Below, piece after piece: positions 47,601-54,600 of a stretch of 64,000 bases of DNA. Under the pieces are notes generated by a model that saw only the letters and a program-made list of their open reading frames with translations, was not told the DNA's origin and searched no databases. The position numbers and the translations under genes are program-made. The DNA comes from Ancylostoma caninum (lineage: Eukaryota; Nematoda; Chromadorea; Rhabditida; Ancylostomatidae). Position 1 is the stretch's first letter; every line of letters begins with the position of its first letter. The stretch is from positions 1 to 64,000 of the forward strand of contig JBAJFG010000131.1 of assembly GCA_037903475.1 (NCBI GenBank). The letters are read 5' to 3'.

Positions 47601-48310
47601 GCGCCGCACACCGCGCACCTTGGCTCTCTGATCGTCTGCGCATCCGCACATCCCAATGACATTGCTGTTCTCATTGTCGATGGATAAGTGTGTTGCGGCA
47701 CGCAGGAATGGGCCTAGACCAGGATTGTGCGTTAATAACGTAACTTATTAACATATGTATTAACGGACAATGGCCTTTCAAAGCTAACCTGACGGATTAA
47801 TTCATAGCGAAATATGAAATTTTTGTAGCGCATAGCCGTGGTGCAGATTACTACGGCCTTTCACAACTTTTGAACAAAATTTTTACTTCCAGACAGCTGC
47901 AAAGCCGAGTGGCACACCTCGGACTGGGGATCGTGCTCGTCCAACTGTGGAACGGGCGGTGTGCAGGTGATTCTTTCAAAATATCACATGTATAAGCTTT
48001 TTTTCTACAGGCACGCATAAATATCTGCTCCAGCTTCGCCTCCTTTCCTGCGTCTGGGCCACCACTAAAGCAGCCGCGGGCCGCAACTGTGAGGGCCGCC
48101 GCCCTCCAGCTGCTCGCCCATGCCCACACGGGGACTCCCTGCCACCTTGTCGCCCCACTGCTCTTCCTCTTCAACAAGGTGAGCTGCCTGCCCTGTAATT
48201 CATTTGAATGCATGTTTTTGGCTCTTTCTGTCATGCGATCCCCCCATTTAGACGAGTCCTGCGAAGACAACTCGCGGTACTGTGATATAATCAAAGTGTT
48301 CCACTCGTAG
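11562..48310 (+). CDS. madd-4: ADAMTS-like/punctin protein, madd-4 orthologue (gene span, 22 exons seen)
   Basis: Joining 22 exons gives 2724 nt, 907 codons plus a stop, with every exon junction in phase. Domain order in the visible product: partial TSP1 repeat 1 (residues 1-30); cysteine-rich module ending in CGVCGG (31-100); TSP1 repeats 2-8 (about 104-560); one Ig domain (about 563-668); TSP1 repeats 9-11 (about 695-870); the first half of a PLAC motif (889-907). TSP1 repeats show W-x-x-W-x-x-C, CGxG and clustered Cys. There is no protease domain, so this is ADAMTS-like rather than ADAMTS. The Ig domain among TSP1 repeats and the lack of Kunitz domains point to punctin/MADD-4 rather than papilin (mig-6). 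In C. elegans MADD-4 is secreted and organises neuromuscular receptor clusters. Missing here: the signal peptide, the start of repeat 1 and about 40 residues before the cysteine-rich module. The orthology is family knowledge, not a search result. Confidence 0.8.
11652..14881. other. madd-4 intron
   Basis: A stretch of 3.2 kb with no exon I could defend. ADAMTS-like proteins normally carry about 40 residues between the first TSP1 repeat and the cysteine-rich module, so one more exon is expected here. A short block at 11768-11806 (CTLFMCRSK after a TTTGCAG) is faintly like the start of the next exon but ends at a stop without a good donor. Confidence 0.4.
14882..14998 (+). CDS. madd-4: madd-4 exon b: cysteine-rich module, first half
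   Basis: TTTTCAG acceptor, GTAAAT donor, phase 0 at both ends, 39 codons. It reads CEVVCKSR through DGAPC and NRAVCSHGTCQ. This is the ADAMTS/ADAMTSL cysteine-rich pattern (CxxxC, DGxxC, C-x-x-G-x-C) that precedes VGCD. Confidence 0.85.
15690..15908. repeat. Second copy of the GGAAGTCGGAAGT repeat family
   Basis: The left end contains GAATGAGCGGAATTCT and TTTCGGAAGTCGGAAGTCC. The right end contains ACTTCTGCTCATCCCT, an imperfect inverted copy of the left end. The short open frame across it is not protein-like. Confidence 0.4.
18189..18255. repeat. Perfect hairpin with 32-bp arms
   Basis: Arms at 18189-18220 and 18224-18255 are exact reverse complements around the 3-base loop TGC. No mismatch is present. 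It lies inside a madd-4 intron and is not flanked by an obvious target duplication. Confidence 0.9.
19855..19966 (+). CDS. madd-4: madd-4 exon c: end of cysteine-rich module (CGVCGG)
   Basis: Starts in phase 0 after AATCCAG and encodes VVGCDDVIGSSLRFDVCGVC, then GGRGDSCDSAQF and TWKES. The VGCD and CGVCGG motifs are diagnostic for ADAMTS/ADAMTSL proteins. It ends in phase 1 at AATCAG|GTGAAT. The Trp near its end is the first Trp of the next TSP1 repeat. Confidence 0.88.
20044..20248 (+). CDS. madd-4: madd-4 exon d: TSP1 repeat 2
   Basis: Joined in phase after a 77-nt intron, the junction reads WKES-GEFTECPSSC, a TSP1 start. The remaining cysteines are VVCVN, RLCAD, RPCPL and LICPS. An alternative acceptor 27 nt upstream would shift the frame, so the TTTCAG at 20043 is chosen. 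The exon ends in phase 2 at GAGCAG|GTACTC. No spacer domain lies between CGVCGG and this repeat. Confidence 0.85.
22551..22684. mobile_element. MITE copy, ACCCAGGG family
   Basis: The left end contains GTGGGATTACCCAAACG. The right end contains ACGGGTGATCTCGTTGATGC. These are imperfect inverted copies matching the ends of the copies at 7937, 46077 and 61141. Confidence 0.5.
24670..25526. repeat. 50-bp GC-rich minisatellite, about 17 units
   Basis: The unit begins GCGCCGGCGCA and continues with CTTATCACAG, GGTGGACC and CTCCCCCACTTCTGG. Unit length is 50 bp, with some 49-bp units lacking one C. Variants alternate (CAGGGGTGG or CAGTGGTGG; GCACTC, GCATCC or GCACCC; one unit has CTGCGCGCC). A degenerate unit precedes the array from about 24620. 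The consensus has no stop codon in several frames, which creates long false open frames. Confidence 0.95.
25740..26225. repeat. AT-rich low-complexity block
   Basis: Dominated by TAATATTA, TAGTA and ATTAGTG words on both strands with almost no G/C runs. No coding potential. Confidence 0.8.
26535..26628. mobile_element. Inverted-repeat element immediately before a madd-4 acceptor
   Basis: The outer arms GTAATATCGTGCATTCTGAG and the 26603-26628 segment are imperfect reverse complements. Inside, CGAGCAGC (26561-26568) pairs with GCTGCTCG (26581-26588) around a GC-only core. It ends about 30 bases before the acceptor of the next exon. A foldback element or MITE is likely. Confidence 0.5.
26659..26833 (+). 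CDS. madd-4: madd-4 exon e: TSP1 repeat 3, first part
   Basis: Encodes WLASDWSECVPICGGGRRTR, then SVYCVHH and EKYCENQTKP, a canonical TSP1 repeat. It ends in phase 0 at AAAGCCG|GTAAGT. The start is less certain: the only in-phase AG is CACTGCAG at 26658, giving about 12 residues before the Trp; the bases right before the Trp codon contain no AG. Confidence 0.75.
26834..30225. other. madd-4 intron
   Basis: A 3.4-kb intron. Overlapping open frames at 28775-29133 on both strands show no domain. No recognisable repeats or RNA genes. Confidence 0.5.
30226..30327 (+). CDS. madd-4: madd-4 exon f: end of TSP1 repeat 3 and start of repeat 4
   Basis: ATTTTCAG acceptor, GTAAGA donor, phase 0 at both ends. 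It reads VSEETCANESCGHWVTGRWT, then KCSASCGQGTRRRT. The TCANESC closes repeat 3, and HWVTGRWTKC opens repeat 4. Confidence 0.85.
30389..30516 (+). CDS. madd-4: madd-4 exon g: end of TSP1 repeat 4
   Basis: After a 61-nt intron ending CCCACAG, the frame reads VECVGGKDCPFTSRPISEAV, then CYSGVPCSEQ and QPWTQLDN. It ends in phase 2 at AACAG|GTGCTT. The phase matches the next exon, restoring an AGA codon. Confidence 0.82.
31605..31690. repeat. Polypurine GA/GAAA tract
   Basis: About 85 bases almost entirely A and G (GAGAGCGAGAGCGAGG, then AGAAAGAAAGAAGG). It explains the Lys/Glu/Arg-rich open frames seen across it. Confidence 0.8.
34063..34089. repeat. Small perfect hairpin
   Basis: GTTCGCTTCAG and CTGAAGCGAAC, 11 bp each, around the loop CTGAC. 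Confidence 0.75.
39519..40307. mobile_element. Degraded hAT-type MITE split by another element
   Basis: Its left end CAGTGGTGGACATAG, the internal GGTCTCCGCCGTTTTGGGGA, the long A/T stretch and CAAGATTTTTATTTG match the intact element at 45475-45754. The right inverted repeat has decayed after CCCGTTCTCAGGGGGG. A second element interrupts it at 39705-40243. Confidence 0.8.
39705..40243. mobile_element. Tc1/mariner-type MITE, 539 bp, inserted at TA
   Basis: The terminal inverted repeats start CAGGGGGGCCATAAGTTATT at the left and end AATAACTTATGGCC plus a C-run and TG at the right; the match extends over 30 bases. Both ends abut TA (39703-39704 and 40244-40245). Removing the element and one TA restores the host sequence seen in the intact hAT-type copy. 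No transposase frame, so it is non-autonomous. Confidence 0.88.
41133..41260 (+). CDS. madd-4: madd-4 exon h: TSP1 repeat 5, first part
   Basis: CTTTTCCAG acceptor; joins in phase as DN-R-LVLSQWSECSTTCGPGVQ, then TRSAECMAAHP and SECQ. Two exit routes exist: splicing at GTATGC after 41260, or reading straight through the following 60-nt segment, which is open and a multiple of three. Confidence 0.85.
41321..41461 (+). CDS. madd-4: madd-4 exon i: end of TSP1 repeat 5 and start of repeat 6
   Basis: After TTTACAG the frame reads SQPQPSLFEPCEARPCPLQE, then YRWENGDWGPCSASCLGG. Cys of CEARPC close repeat 5; WENGDWGPC opens repeat 6. It ends in phase 1 before GTACCC. Confidence 0.85.
41517..41653 (+). 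CDS. madd-4: madd-4 exon j: end of TSP1 repeat 6
   Basis: After a 55-nt intron (acceptor CCTTAG) it reads GKQKAALLCREVATGRTVPW, then SQCDARTRPP and RQCNQHACPPVWQ. An earlier AG at 41495 would give an immediate stop and is rejected. Phase 0 donor GTAATA. Confidence 0.84.
41711..41801 (+). CDS. madd-4: madd-4 exon k: TSP1 repeat 7, first part
   Basis: TTTTTAG acceptor, then VGGFGPCSVSCGGGTTTRTV and NCVRPVSRSG. A GTAAGT at 41786 would break the phase with the next exon. The GAG|GTGGGT donor at 41802 gives phase 1 and a clean join. Confidence 0.8.
41990..42090. repeat. GC-rich imperfect hairpin in a madd-4 intron
   Basis: CTCTGATTGGC (about 42021) faces GACCAATCGCAGAG (about 42046), and GTGGGCG...GTGCGG faces CGCACCGCCC. 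ATTGG/CCAAT pairs also occur in GC-rich blocks near 32370 and 55385. Confidence 0.45.
42314..42414 (+). CDS. madd-4: madd-4 exon l: end of TSP1 repeat 7
   Basis: AATTCAG acceptor; reads ADAHIVLRDVECPLPKPSET, then ESCGAVECPASWI, closing repeat 7 with its paired Cys. Phase 0 donor GTAAGC. The final Trp starts repeat 8. Confidence 0.85.
42487..42643 (+). CDS. madd-4: madd-4 exon m: TSP1 repeat 8
   Basis: After ATCCAG it reads TGEWTECSASCGSGEQKRTV, then LCEGRDARGRR, KECVAERPP and VQMCSLG. With the preceding SWI it forms W-x-x-G-x-W-x-x-C. It ends in phase 1 at CTAG|GTAAGC. Confidence 0.88.
42710..42814 (+). CDS. madd-4: madd-4 exon n: linker and first Ig strands
   Basis: ATTTTAG acceptor; encodes SCGKPQLLSNRVFEQ and on to KKLTLGIGGVATLYQG. 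The LGIGGxAxxxxGT pattern precedes Ig domains in ADAMTSL proteins. Phase 1 at both ends, so it could be skipped together with neighbouring phase-1 exons. Confidence 0.85.
42871..42960 (+). CDS. madd-4: madd-4 exon o: Ig domain, first Cys and Trp
   Basis: Reads TSIKIKCPRKNFDKKKIYWT, then KNGKRIRND. The Cys of KCP and the Trp of IYWTKNG are the B-strand Cys and C-strand Trp of an I-set Ig fold. Phase 1 at both ends; donor GTGAGT. Confidence 0.9.
42961..44645. other. madd-4 intron inside the Ig domain
   Basis: A 1.7-kb intron. A near-duplicate of AGGTGTTAACATAAGTCCTT (about 43934) occurs inverted at about 44194-44213, so the interval between may be an inverted-repeat element. No exon is seen. 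Confidence 0.5.
44646..44782 (+). CDS. madd-4: madd-4 exon p: end of Ig domain
   Basis: After TTCTAG it reads HIKVSANGNLRLFHARMEDA, then GLYECYTDTLQGNVTLRF and KYRDDDK. DAGLYEC is the classic F-strand Ig motif carrying the second Cys. Phase 0 donor GTGGGG. Confidence 0.9.
44848..45046. repeat. Diverged tandem repeat, about three units
   Basis: The motif GACCC-TTC...AT.GATGG followed by TATCCT and a T/C-rich stretch recurs near 44848, 44945 and 45005, often ending in a GGGCCA or AGGCCA word. The unit length is irregular. Non-coding. Confidence 0.5.
45475..45754. mobile_element. hAT-type MITE, 280 bp, with 8-bp target duplication
   Basis: The terminal inverted repeats are CAGTGGCGGACGCAG at the left and CTGCGTCCGCCACTG at the right, followed inward by G-rich and C-rich tracts. 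The host octamer CTATGCAC is duplicated exactly at 45467-45474 and 45755-45762. The internal part is AT-rich and non-coding. An 8-bp duplication is characteristic of hAT superfamily insertion. Confidence 0.95.
46077..46183. mobile_element. MITE copy, ACCCAGGG family
   Basis: The left end TGCATCATTGGGATTACCCA and the right end TGGGTAATCTCAGTGATACA are inverted copies with three mismatches. It is the best-preserved of four copies in this window and is about 107 bp long. Confidence 0.75.
46364..46404. repeat. Perfect hairpin, 17-bp arms
   Basis: TGCACCGGTTTGCAAGC and GCTTGCAAACCGGTGCA flank the 7-base loop CAAATTT. It lies in the madd-4 intron between the Ig domain and TSP1 repeat 9. Confidence 0.9.
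46590..46724 (+). CDS. madd-4: madd-4 exon q: linker and start of TSP1 repeat 9
   Basis: AAATTCCAG acceptor, phase 0; reads AILSAGSYAEVARELQKHRD, then TIQARWEMGHWTDCKQST and CGVAGYQ. The frame continues open through the following 60-nt intron, as at 41261-41320. Confidence 0.82.
46785..46937 (+). CDS. madd-4: madd-4 exon r: end of TSP1 repeat 9 and start of repeat 10
   Basis: GGTTCAG acceptor; reads AREVTCTVMVDGKRKPGDQR, then LCTALASARPPETRPCHREE and CPRWDASDWTE. Phase 0 at both ends; donor GTGAGC. Confidence 0.86.
46938..47400. other. madd-4 intron
   Basis: AT-rich, 463 nt, ending in a textbook TTATTTTCAG acceptor. Nothing else seen. Confidence 0.7.
47401..47542 (+). CDS. madd-4: madd-4 exon s: TSP1 repeat 10
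   Basis: Reads CSSAPCVREGTAKQRRDVRC, then LMQNGEAVDEDRCDKTQRPK and ECEN. It joins the previous WTE to give WTECSSAPC. The frame runs on to a stop, but the donor AATC|GTGGGT at 47543 restores phase 1 with the next exon. Confidence 0.82.
47543..47892. other. madd-4 intron
   Basis: 350 nt. Its GC-richer first half was probably once read as coding in other frames. No element recognised. Confidence 0.6.
47893..47966 (+). CDS. madd-4: madd-4 exon t: TSP1 repeat 11, first part
   Basis: TTACTTCCAG acceptor; reads HSCKAEWHTSDWGSCSSNCG, then TGGVQ. HSC closes repeat 10 and W-x-x-x-D-W-x-x-C opens repeat 11. Phase 0 donor GTGATT. Confidence 0.86.
48034..48178 (+). CDS. madd-4: madd-4 exon u: end of TSP1 repeat 11
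   Basis: The nearer acceptor (CTACAG at 48010) gives the wrong frame. TGCTCCAG at 48033 keeps phase 0 and reads LRLLSCVWATTKAAAGRNCE, then GRRPPAARPCPHG and SLPPCRP. Both Cys clusters fit a TSP1 repeat. It ends in phase 1 at AACAAG|GTGAGC. Confidence 0.78.
48252..48310 (+). CDS. madd-4: madd-4 last visible exon: start of a PLAC motif
   Basis: CATTTAG acceptor; reads DESCEDNSRYCDIIKVFHS then TAG. CxD-x4-C matches the first half of a PLAC motif, which normally continues with about four more Cys. Either the protein stops here, or it is spliced at TC|GTAGGT (48307), whose donor overlaps the stop codon. I found no exon with CCxxC in the right phase before the tetraspanin gene. Confidence 0.72.
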
Positions 48311-50007
48311 GTTTTGCTCTTCCCTTTTTCTTTTCCCTTTCTCCATTCAGCATGATATTATTTTATTCATCCTTCAGATAGGCTAGATTCCTTCGAGACG
48401 CCCAAATACGTATATATGATAGAATCTCTATGGCACCTAAAAAATTACGTTTCACACAGAGTACGTATTCAGAAATTTCTCTGGAAGCCGGTGAAAGGAT
48501 CAGGTTACCTTAGCAGTTTCAAAGACCGTATCTTAGGGTATCGCTAAAAAAACACAAAACTTATTTGAATTTTGTGCGTTTGCAATGCTGAATTCTGTAA
48601 TGTAAAAACTGTAAAATTCTATTTTTGAAAACGGGTGCATTGGACATGGGGAAAATTTGCACAGGTTCAAATATAATTACTGGTGCGCCTTTCTCACAAT
48701 CAGGAAAAGCAAGAAATTTTCCTAAACGAACAAACAAAAAGAAAACGGAACGAAGAAAGAAAAGAACGGTTTGCAAATTTGTGGCGAAATTTGTGAGAAC
48801 AAGGGAAAGATGCAAGATTATTGGGTGTTGGGCTATGGTCCATAATTTCATGAGAAAGACTAGCGTCTGAGGAATTCTCATTATACGAAGACTTGCACAC
48901 TGTGAAACGCCCTATTCATCTTGGGTTTTCCCCGTGTAGTCCGACGATCTCCCCTGGTGGTTTTCGAGTGTATTCGCAACAAGAACTTATATAGCACATC
49001 CCCCCTCCCCCACTAATAATGCTAATAATGTTGCGAGAGACGGGTCACTTTCTCAGTTCCATGCCCGTGAAAAGCTGCATTGTTTGAGACGATTCAACTT
49101 GTGGTCTCCGGGACTTTAACTCATGAATGGTACTTTCATGAAAATGCTGAATGAGGTGAACAAAATAGGTGGTTAGAGAATGCATTGGGCCCGTAGAGTA
49201 GAAGCGAACAGGATCACCTTTCACCCCAGCATTCGGATTATCATTTTGAAGAAATTCATCCAGAGGAGTCGCGCGTCCTCAATGTAAAGGGTCACTGTGC
49301 ACTGGGCACTTTCATGCTCTTTTACAAAATGGATCAGCTGGACTTAGGTAATGCAAAAAAAGGCACATGTACTTTATTCTTCCCTACATTTAGAGCAAAA
49401 CTCAGCGGATAATTGGCCAACTGCTCTAGAAACTGGTATCCTCGAGACTAAAACTGACTCCTCTGAAGCGGATACCCATTCCCACGCTATCCATTCAGTA
49501 GGAAAGCGCTCTTTACAGACGTTTTGTGTCTCCAGCAGTCTTAGTTGTATATTATCAACGACTGCAGTCGCGTGATAGGAGGTGTTGGAGGTATTCGTTC
49601 TTGTCGAATTGGAGGGTAAAATTCCTTGCGATAGAAAACAAGATAAAGCGGGTCGTCAGGACATCGGTACGGTATCCGTAAAGAGCAAAGCAAGAGCTAC
49701 AAAATGATGACATGCCATCGAAAGATGTTCAAGTAGCAATGAAAAATGATGTTGAAAGAAACCGCACGAACTTATCGCCCAACCCAATATCATTAATCGC
49801 ATATACGAATGGTTTAATGGTTGTCGTTTCTGAAAAGAGGTGAAAGGTTTCATAGAAGACTGTAATCACCTTGGGATTCATCATGTCAAGCGTGCTAAGG
49901 GAGTCAAGTCTAGTCAAGCCATTCCTTATTTCTCGTGAAGATGTATGCTTTTGTAGACCAAGTAAAGCGCGTGAAATGTGTGAGCCACTGTTCAGTATAC
50001 AGTGGGC

Positions 50008-50245
50008 GTCAAAGACGGTGGCCCATCCTCGGCCTCGAAAAGGACGCCGCGCGCACCGGAATCGGTGTCGTCTGCCACTGGAATGCTATTCGTAGGCGCC
50101 TTCTTCTCGATTCGGTCGAAAATCCTTAAAATGGGTAGAAAAGCTGCCAGAAATAGCATAAGAGCAGCAGAAAACATCGACTATAGCGTCCGCGGCGCGG
50201 TTGCGCAGCGTTCCTTTTGAGGCCGGGGATCGGCCACCACCATTG
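50008..50245. mobile_element. Inverted-repeat element (MITE-like), about 235 bp
   Basis: GGTGGCCCATCCTCGGCCTC then AAAAGGACGCCGCGCG (about 50018-50053) is the imperfect reverse complement of CGTTCCTTTTGAGGCCGGGG then ATCGGCCACC (about 50209-50240). Inner sequence is unrelated to known coding domains. Confidence 0.55.
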
Positions 50246-50384
50246 GTGTCCTCTGTAACTGTCAATATAGGATCAGATGACTTCTTATTGATTTATTTTC
50301 CAATACAGTACTTTCTGCACACACAAAATGCGACCTACTACTTCCGTGAACTAGCAATTGTGCTGTCGTTAGTTATGCTCTTCG

Positions 50385-50500
50385 TGGAGTGTAGGGGTTT
50401 CGGTCGCGACGGCTGCGGCGGCAGTGCTTTTGGTGTGTATCGATTGCCGGCGCTGCCGTCGGCAATCAATCGCTGCGCACTGAACCAGTGTCGCTGTGGC
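50385..50500. repeat. Relative of the TTTTGGTGYATATCGATTG hairpin
   Basis: Contains CTTTTGGTGTGTATCGATTG followed by the inverted GGCAATCAATCGC. It resembles the perfect hairpin at 51110-51194 and is probably the same repeat family, more decayed. Confidence 0.45.
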
Positions 50501-51109
50501 CACAACGACCAAAGCGGGTATACTCACTCGTATTCTTGTTCAGCTGCGACTCTGGTGAGGTTCGTCAGAAATGTTGCGCGACGTGCAAGTATATGGAGAG
50601 AAGACGTCGTTAACTACGAGGATCCTACGACTTAACTAGGCAACTCTCACTTCTGTTGTATAAGCCGCCCGCTGCGCAGCTCTTATGTTATTCGCGTATA
50701 TGTACTTTTGAAGATCTCGTGAACATAGTCTCCGTCTTGCACTGGGCCCACATGGTCCCCCAGATCTTGCCCACATTCCTCTTAAATGCAATTGTGCAAC
50801 TGCCTCGTCTCGCGCTCATCAATCCACCCTTGTAGATGTACTTTTCAAACGCTGCTTCCAATATCTAGCGAGTATGGTTGCAATATAGAGGTGTGATACA
50901 TGTTTTCATATAAATTTCGTGTTATTTATGCTTGTCGTTTTATTTATGTTAATAATAAATATTTATTTGTTCCTATATCCCGAGCGAATTCCAAGAACAG
51001 GCATTCTGAAATAGTAGCGCTGCTGTTGTTGTAGAAATTTTCACAAACCTTTTTTTTCAAAACTGCCCTTAGCAGTGCACCGTTTCGATCGCTGCAGGGG
51101 CGGCGACGT

Positions 51110-51194
51110 GGTTTTGGTGCATATCGATTGGGCGACGGCTGCAGCGACACCAGCGCCAGCGACGGGCCGCCCTCAATCGATATGCACCAAAACC
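51110..51194. repeat. Perfect hairpin with 21-bp arms and GC-rich loop
   Basis: GTTTTGGTGCATATCGATTG (51111-51130, with one more paired G at 51110) is exactly inverted at 51174-51194, around 43 bases of GC-rich loop. Flanking GTGCACCG and CGGTGCAC words extend the symmetry imperfectly. Confidence 0.85.
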
Positions 51195-51328
51195 AGTGAC
51201 GCGGTGCACGCAGCGATAAAAACCGCTATAGTCCTCGGTAATTGTAGCTGCAGAGGTTACTTACTCCTCTCCCAAAAAATTGTGGTGGCTCGGAATTCGC
51301 TTCCATTGCATGCATTTGATAAACTTTG

Positions 51329-51334
51329 TTTATT
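51329..51334 (-). terminator. Candidate polyadenylation signal of the tetraspanin
   Basis: AATAAA on the minus strand about 245 bases beyond the tetraspanin stop. It is the first canonical hexamer noticed in that direction. Confidence 0.35.
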
Positions 51335-51579
51335 GACTTCCACAGTAGAAAAGGGAACAGAAAAAAGAGAAACAATCAATAAAAGCATTTGAAGCATACA
51401 CCTAAGATAAGCAAGTAAAATAATTACAATATACAAACATTTGATATTTACAAGGCACAAAGGTATCGCTCAATGGAATGAAGTGAGATGTTATTTGTAA
51501 GGGCTCTCCTTACTGCTAATACTAGGCTGCATACACGAAAACATTGCACTCGAAAGGTATTGTAACAGTTTGAAAGCCA

Positions 51580-51630
51580 TCATTTCTTTATCAGCCTAGC
51601 ATACCAGCAGCTGAAGATTGCAGGAATGAG
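51580..51630 (-). CDS. tetraspanin exon 7: end of TM4 and tail
   Basis: After CTTTTTTTCAG on the minus strand it reads [16 protein letters not shown] and a TGA stop, completing TM4. Phase 0 with exon 6. Confidence 0.85.
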   Translation of the reverse strand, partial: LIPAIFSCWYARLIKK

Positions 51631-54600
51631 CTGAAAAAAAGGCGAACTGATTGTTAAATTGAAAAAAAGCAGCGAATAATAACAAATATATGTGAGGAGA
51701 TATGAATATGAGTGTTTCATAGAGTGATGTTGGATGCAAGCAGACCCATTCGGTGGATGACTCCAGAAATGCATTCACACTTCATTGCATGGCGCTAGAG
51801 CTGCGCTTATATCTTTATCGCCAAGCGACCCCGTCAGAACATGCACTGCGCGACAGGTAGCAAAATTAATTGAGTTGCAAGCTCAAGCGGAGGAAGAAAA
51901 TGAAACAAGGGCAAATCACAGTCTGGAACGTCAACAGAGTCATGTAAGCTTACATATTGGATGCGATTTTAGCCTGTTACGCGATTATCAAAAGAAGAAA
52001 GTATAAACAGTGCGCGACGAGGATCCGCGACGTCGCATCGCGAGAATAACTGTCAGTTACCCCAATACGACAGTCGAATAAGAACAAGCATGTTCCACAA
52101 GTCTTCAAGAGACATACCATTACTGGATACAGTGCGTGTGAGCGACCATCGCGCAGCAGTGAAGCATAAACACAACCCAATGTTCTCTTAGTAAAGATGA
52201 GAAGAAATGAAAAGCTGACCTGCAGCACACTGGCAGCTATTGACATCCAAGCAGCGACGTGTACCACATAGAGCAGATCTGTTCTGAGTGGCATGTAGCA
52301 TGTGCTGGTGTAAGTTGTTTCCGTGTTGGGATTAGTTAGGCTACCAGAACGACACTCCTCCACTCTGCCAGGGACGCAGCTGAAACGATACTATGTACAT
52401 AGCTTGAGTTCTTACTCCTAAATTACACAGCAACATTATCGTAAACACGTATAGCGCAGCGCAATTGTTATTGCACCACAGATACAGCTTCGTGACGCGC
52501 CACTTTTGCTGCGCGGCGGTCAATCTGAGTTCTTGATCTGTGATAGTCTAGTGGAGTAGCTACTGTTTTATCACAACTACAACTGCCTTAGACATCCATA
52601 GTATAGGATTACCAGTGACGAAAACAATAGCAGTTCGTTCGATCAGATGCTGAAGAGTCAAGACGCCTAAATGGTCTGCCGCGCCGCATCAACGATGCGT
52701 CGCGGCCATCTCTCGTCTGCGGTGCTAACGACCGCTTTTTAGTGTATTTCAATTGCAATTGCCTGTTCAAGGTCGCTAACACTGATACTTGCCATAACTT
52801 CGAGAGAAGTTTCGCTGGATGTTGTTGTAGACATGAGAGAGACTGTATTGTACCCATAGGTACGATAGTGGTGAAACAGGGTAAAAAAAAAATGAAAGTT
52901 GTCTGGGCCCAATTCGATGAAATTGAGTTACTTGAGCTGACATGTTACAGTGATATTTACGCCGACGCCCTGCTTTCGCACCGGGGTTCACGCTCAGTTC
53001 AACACTGATATTGTCCCAATTTGAATTTCGCTAAATATTTCGGCAAACAAACTGTATTGCATGTCGCACAGTTGTCAGTAGTTTCCTCCATAGAATTTCT
53101 TACAGAACAACACCAAGAACGACAAATTTTATTGAAAATCCACTGAGAAATCATTTTTTAAAACCTTGACGGGGGATTTGTGTCCTCTGAAATTTCTTAG
53201 CAATTTTTAGAAATCGGGAGTTGCGCAATTGTCCATTTGATTGCTGCCATCCTTGCGCATATAGCCGTCATAAAAAGAAGTGCCTTTGTCTGAAACCGGC
53301 CCAGAAAACAGGCCATGTTTGAAAGCGCTTTTCCGCTAAATGTCTCTTCCAATTCAGAAAATCAGATGGAGCGCAGTAGTCAGCTTCCGAGCCCGTGAGA
53401 TTTCGAGTAGAATGGTATATAACACTTAGTACTTCCTCTCATGCTGGGCTGAAAAAGTCCGCCTGAGACGAATGCCCCGTGTAGCCCAGGGGGGTCAGCA
53501 AGAGAGCACGCAATAGGAGAGGGTGCCCGTCGCGAGGGTGAAACAGACGGAGCATCTGTCTCACCTTGAATTCTCCGTGGGGAGTGAACGAAACTACCAA
53601 GTATTATAAATCATTCTCCTCAGAATTTCATTCTGAGTTCGGCTGACAACAGCGCAGCTTTCAGTTCTCCCAAATAAAGGATATATCATTGTTTTTACGT
53701 TGCAGAAGGTTTCAGTTATTTTTGACTTGATTTTTGACTATTTTTGACTTTCTGTCATACCACTATTATCTAGCGTAATGTCGCATCGTTTTTCCGTCTA
53801 ATAATCGCGCAGAACTGATTTTTTTTCGAGTTGAAAATGATATTCTAGAACAATAGTCAGGTTTCAGGCAATCTCACGCCTATATTCTCAACCATTTTTC
53901 TCCATCCGTATTCGCCGACGACTCTCGAGCTTCATGTTCCCTGACGCTGTTTTGTATGTAGAATTTAATCCACAACTGCGCTTTTTTCTACCTTTTTGGA
54001 ACAGAACTGTGAGACTTTCTGTCCCCTTTTGCCATCCGAGACTGCGCCCCGGATCTATGTAACTTATCCTCATCGTCGTAGGTGAAGGTTCCCTCCATGG
54101 GTGCTACGGTAAGTGATGGTGGGCTGAGACGCGTCTCAGGTTATCGTACCTATGATTGTACCAGTGCCTTTGCGACGAATCGATCAGCGACAAATGATAA
54201 CTCTCAGAGAAGAAAATTTCCCATTCTCTCATCGGAACAATTGTGAACGCAGCGCTCACGCAAGGAAGAAAAAGAACTCGAGAACATTCTATGGTCTCTA
54301 ACTCGTATCGACCAGAGATTGTGTTTGCGCGAAACTATTCAACACAGCATGCGGTTTCACGCTGTACATACAAACATCACTCAACAGTAGGTGAAATGGA
54401 AGTTCGGTCCAATTTTTCAAAGTTGCGCAGGATGAAGCTGATTAAGTAAGAGAAAAAGTGGGAAAAGCTGAAATGATACCGCCGACCTCAGATGACTTAT
54501 ATGAATTTACTAAGAGCCTTTTATAAATAATTATGCGTAGTTATGTATGAAGATATTAAACAAAAAATAATAATATAATTCTCAGTGTTGTACTGCTAGA

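Larger units (their letters stand above)
48311..51579. other. Region between convergent madd-4 and tetraspanin genes
   Basis: Contains madd-4 3' sequence of unknown extent, two or three GC-rich inverted-repeat elements (50008-50245, 50385-50500, 51110-51194) and the tetraspanin 3' UTR. No AATAAA was noticed close behind the madd-4 stop. Confidence 0.5.

Noticed and set aside
51977..52363. Single 128-codon minus-strand gene
   Set aside because: Only its N-terminal part is coding, as tetraspanin exon 6; the frame past CAG at 52220 is intron.
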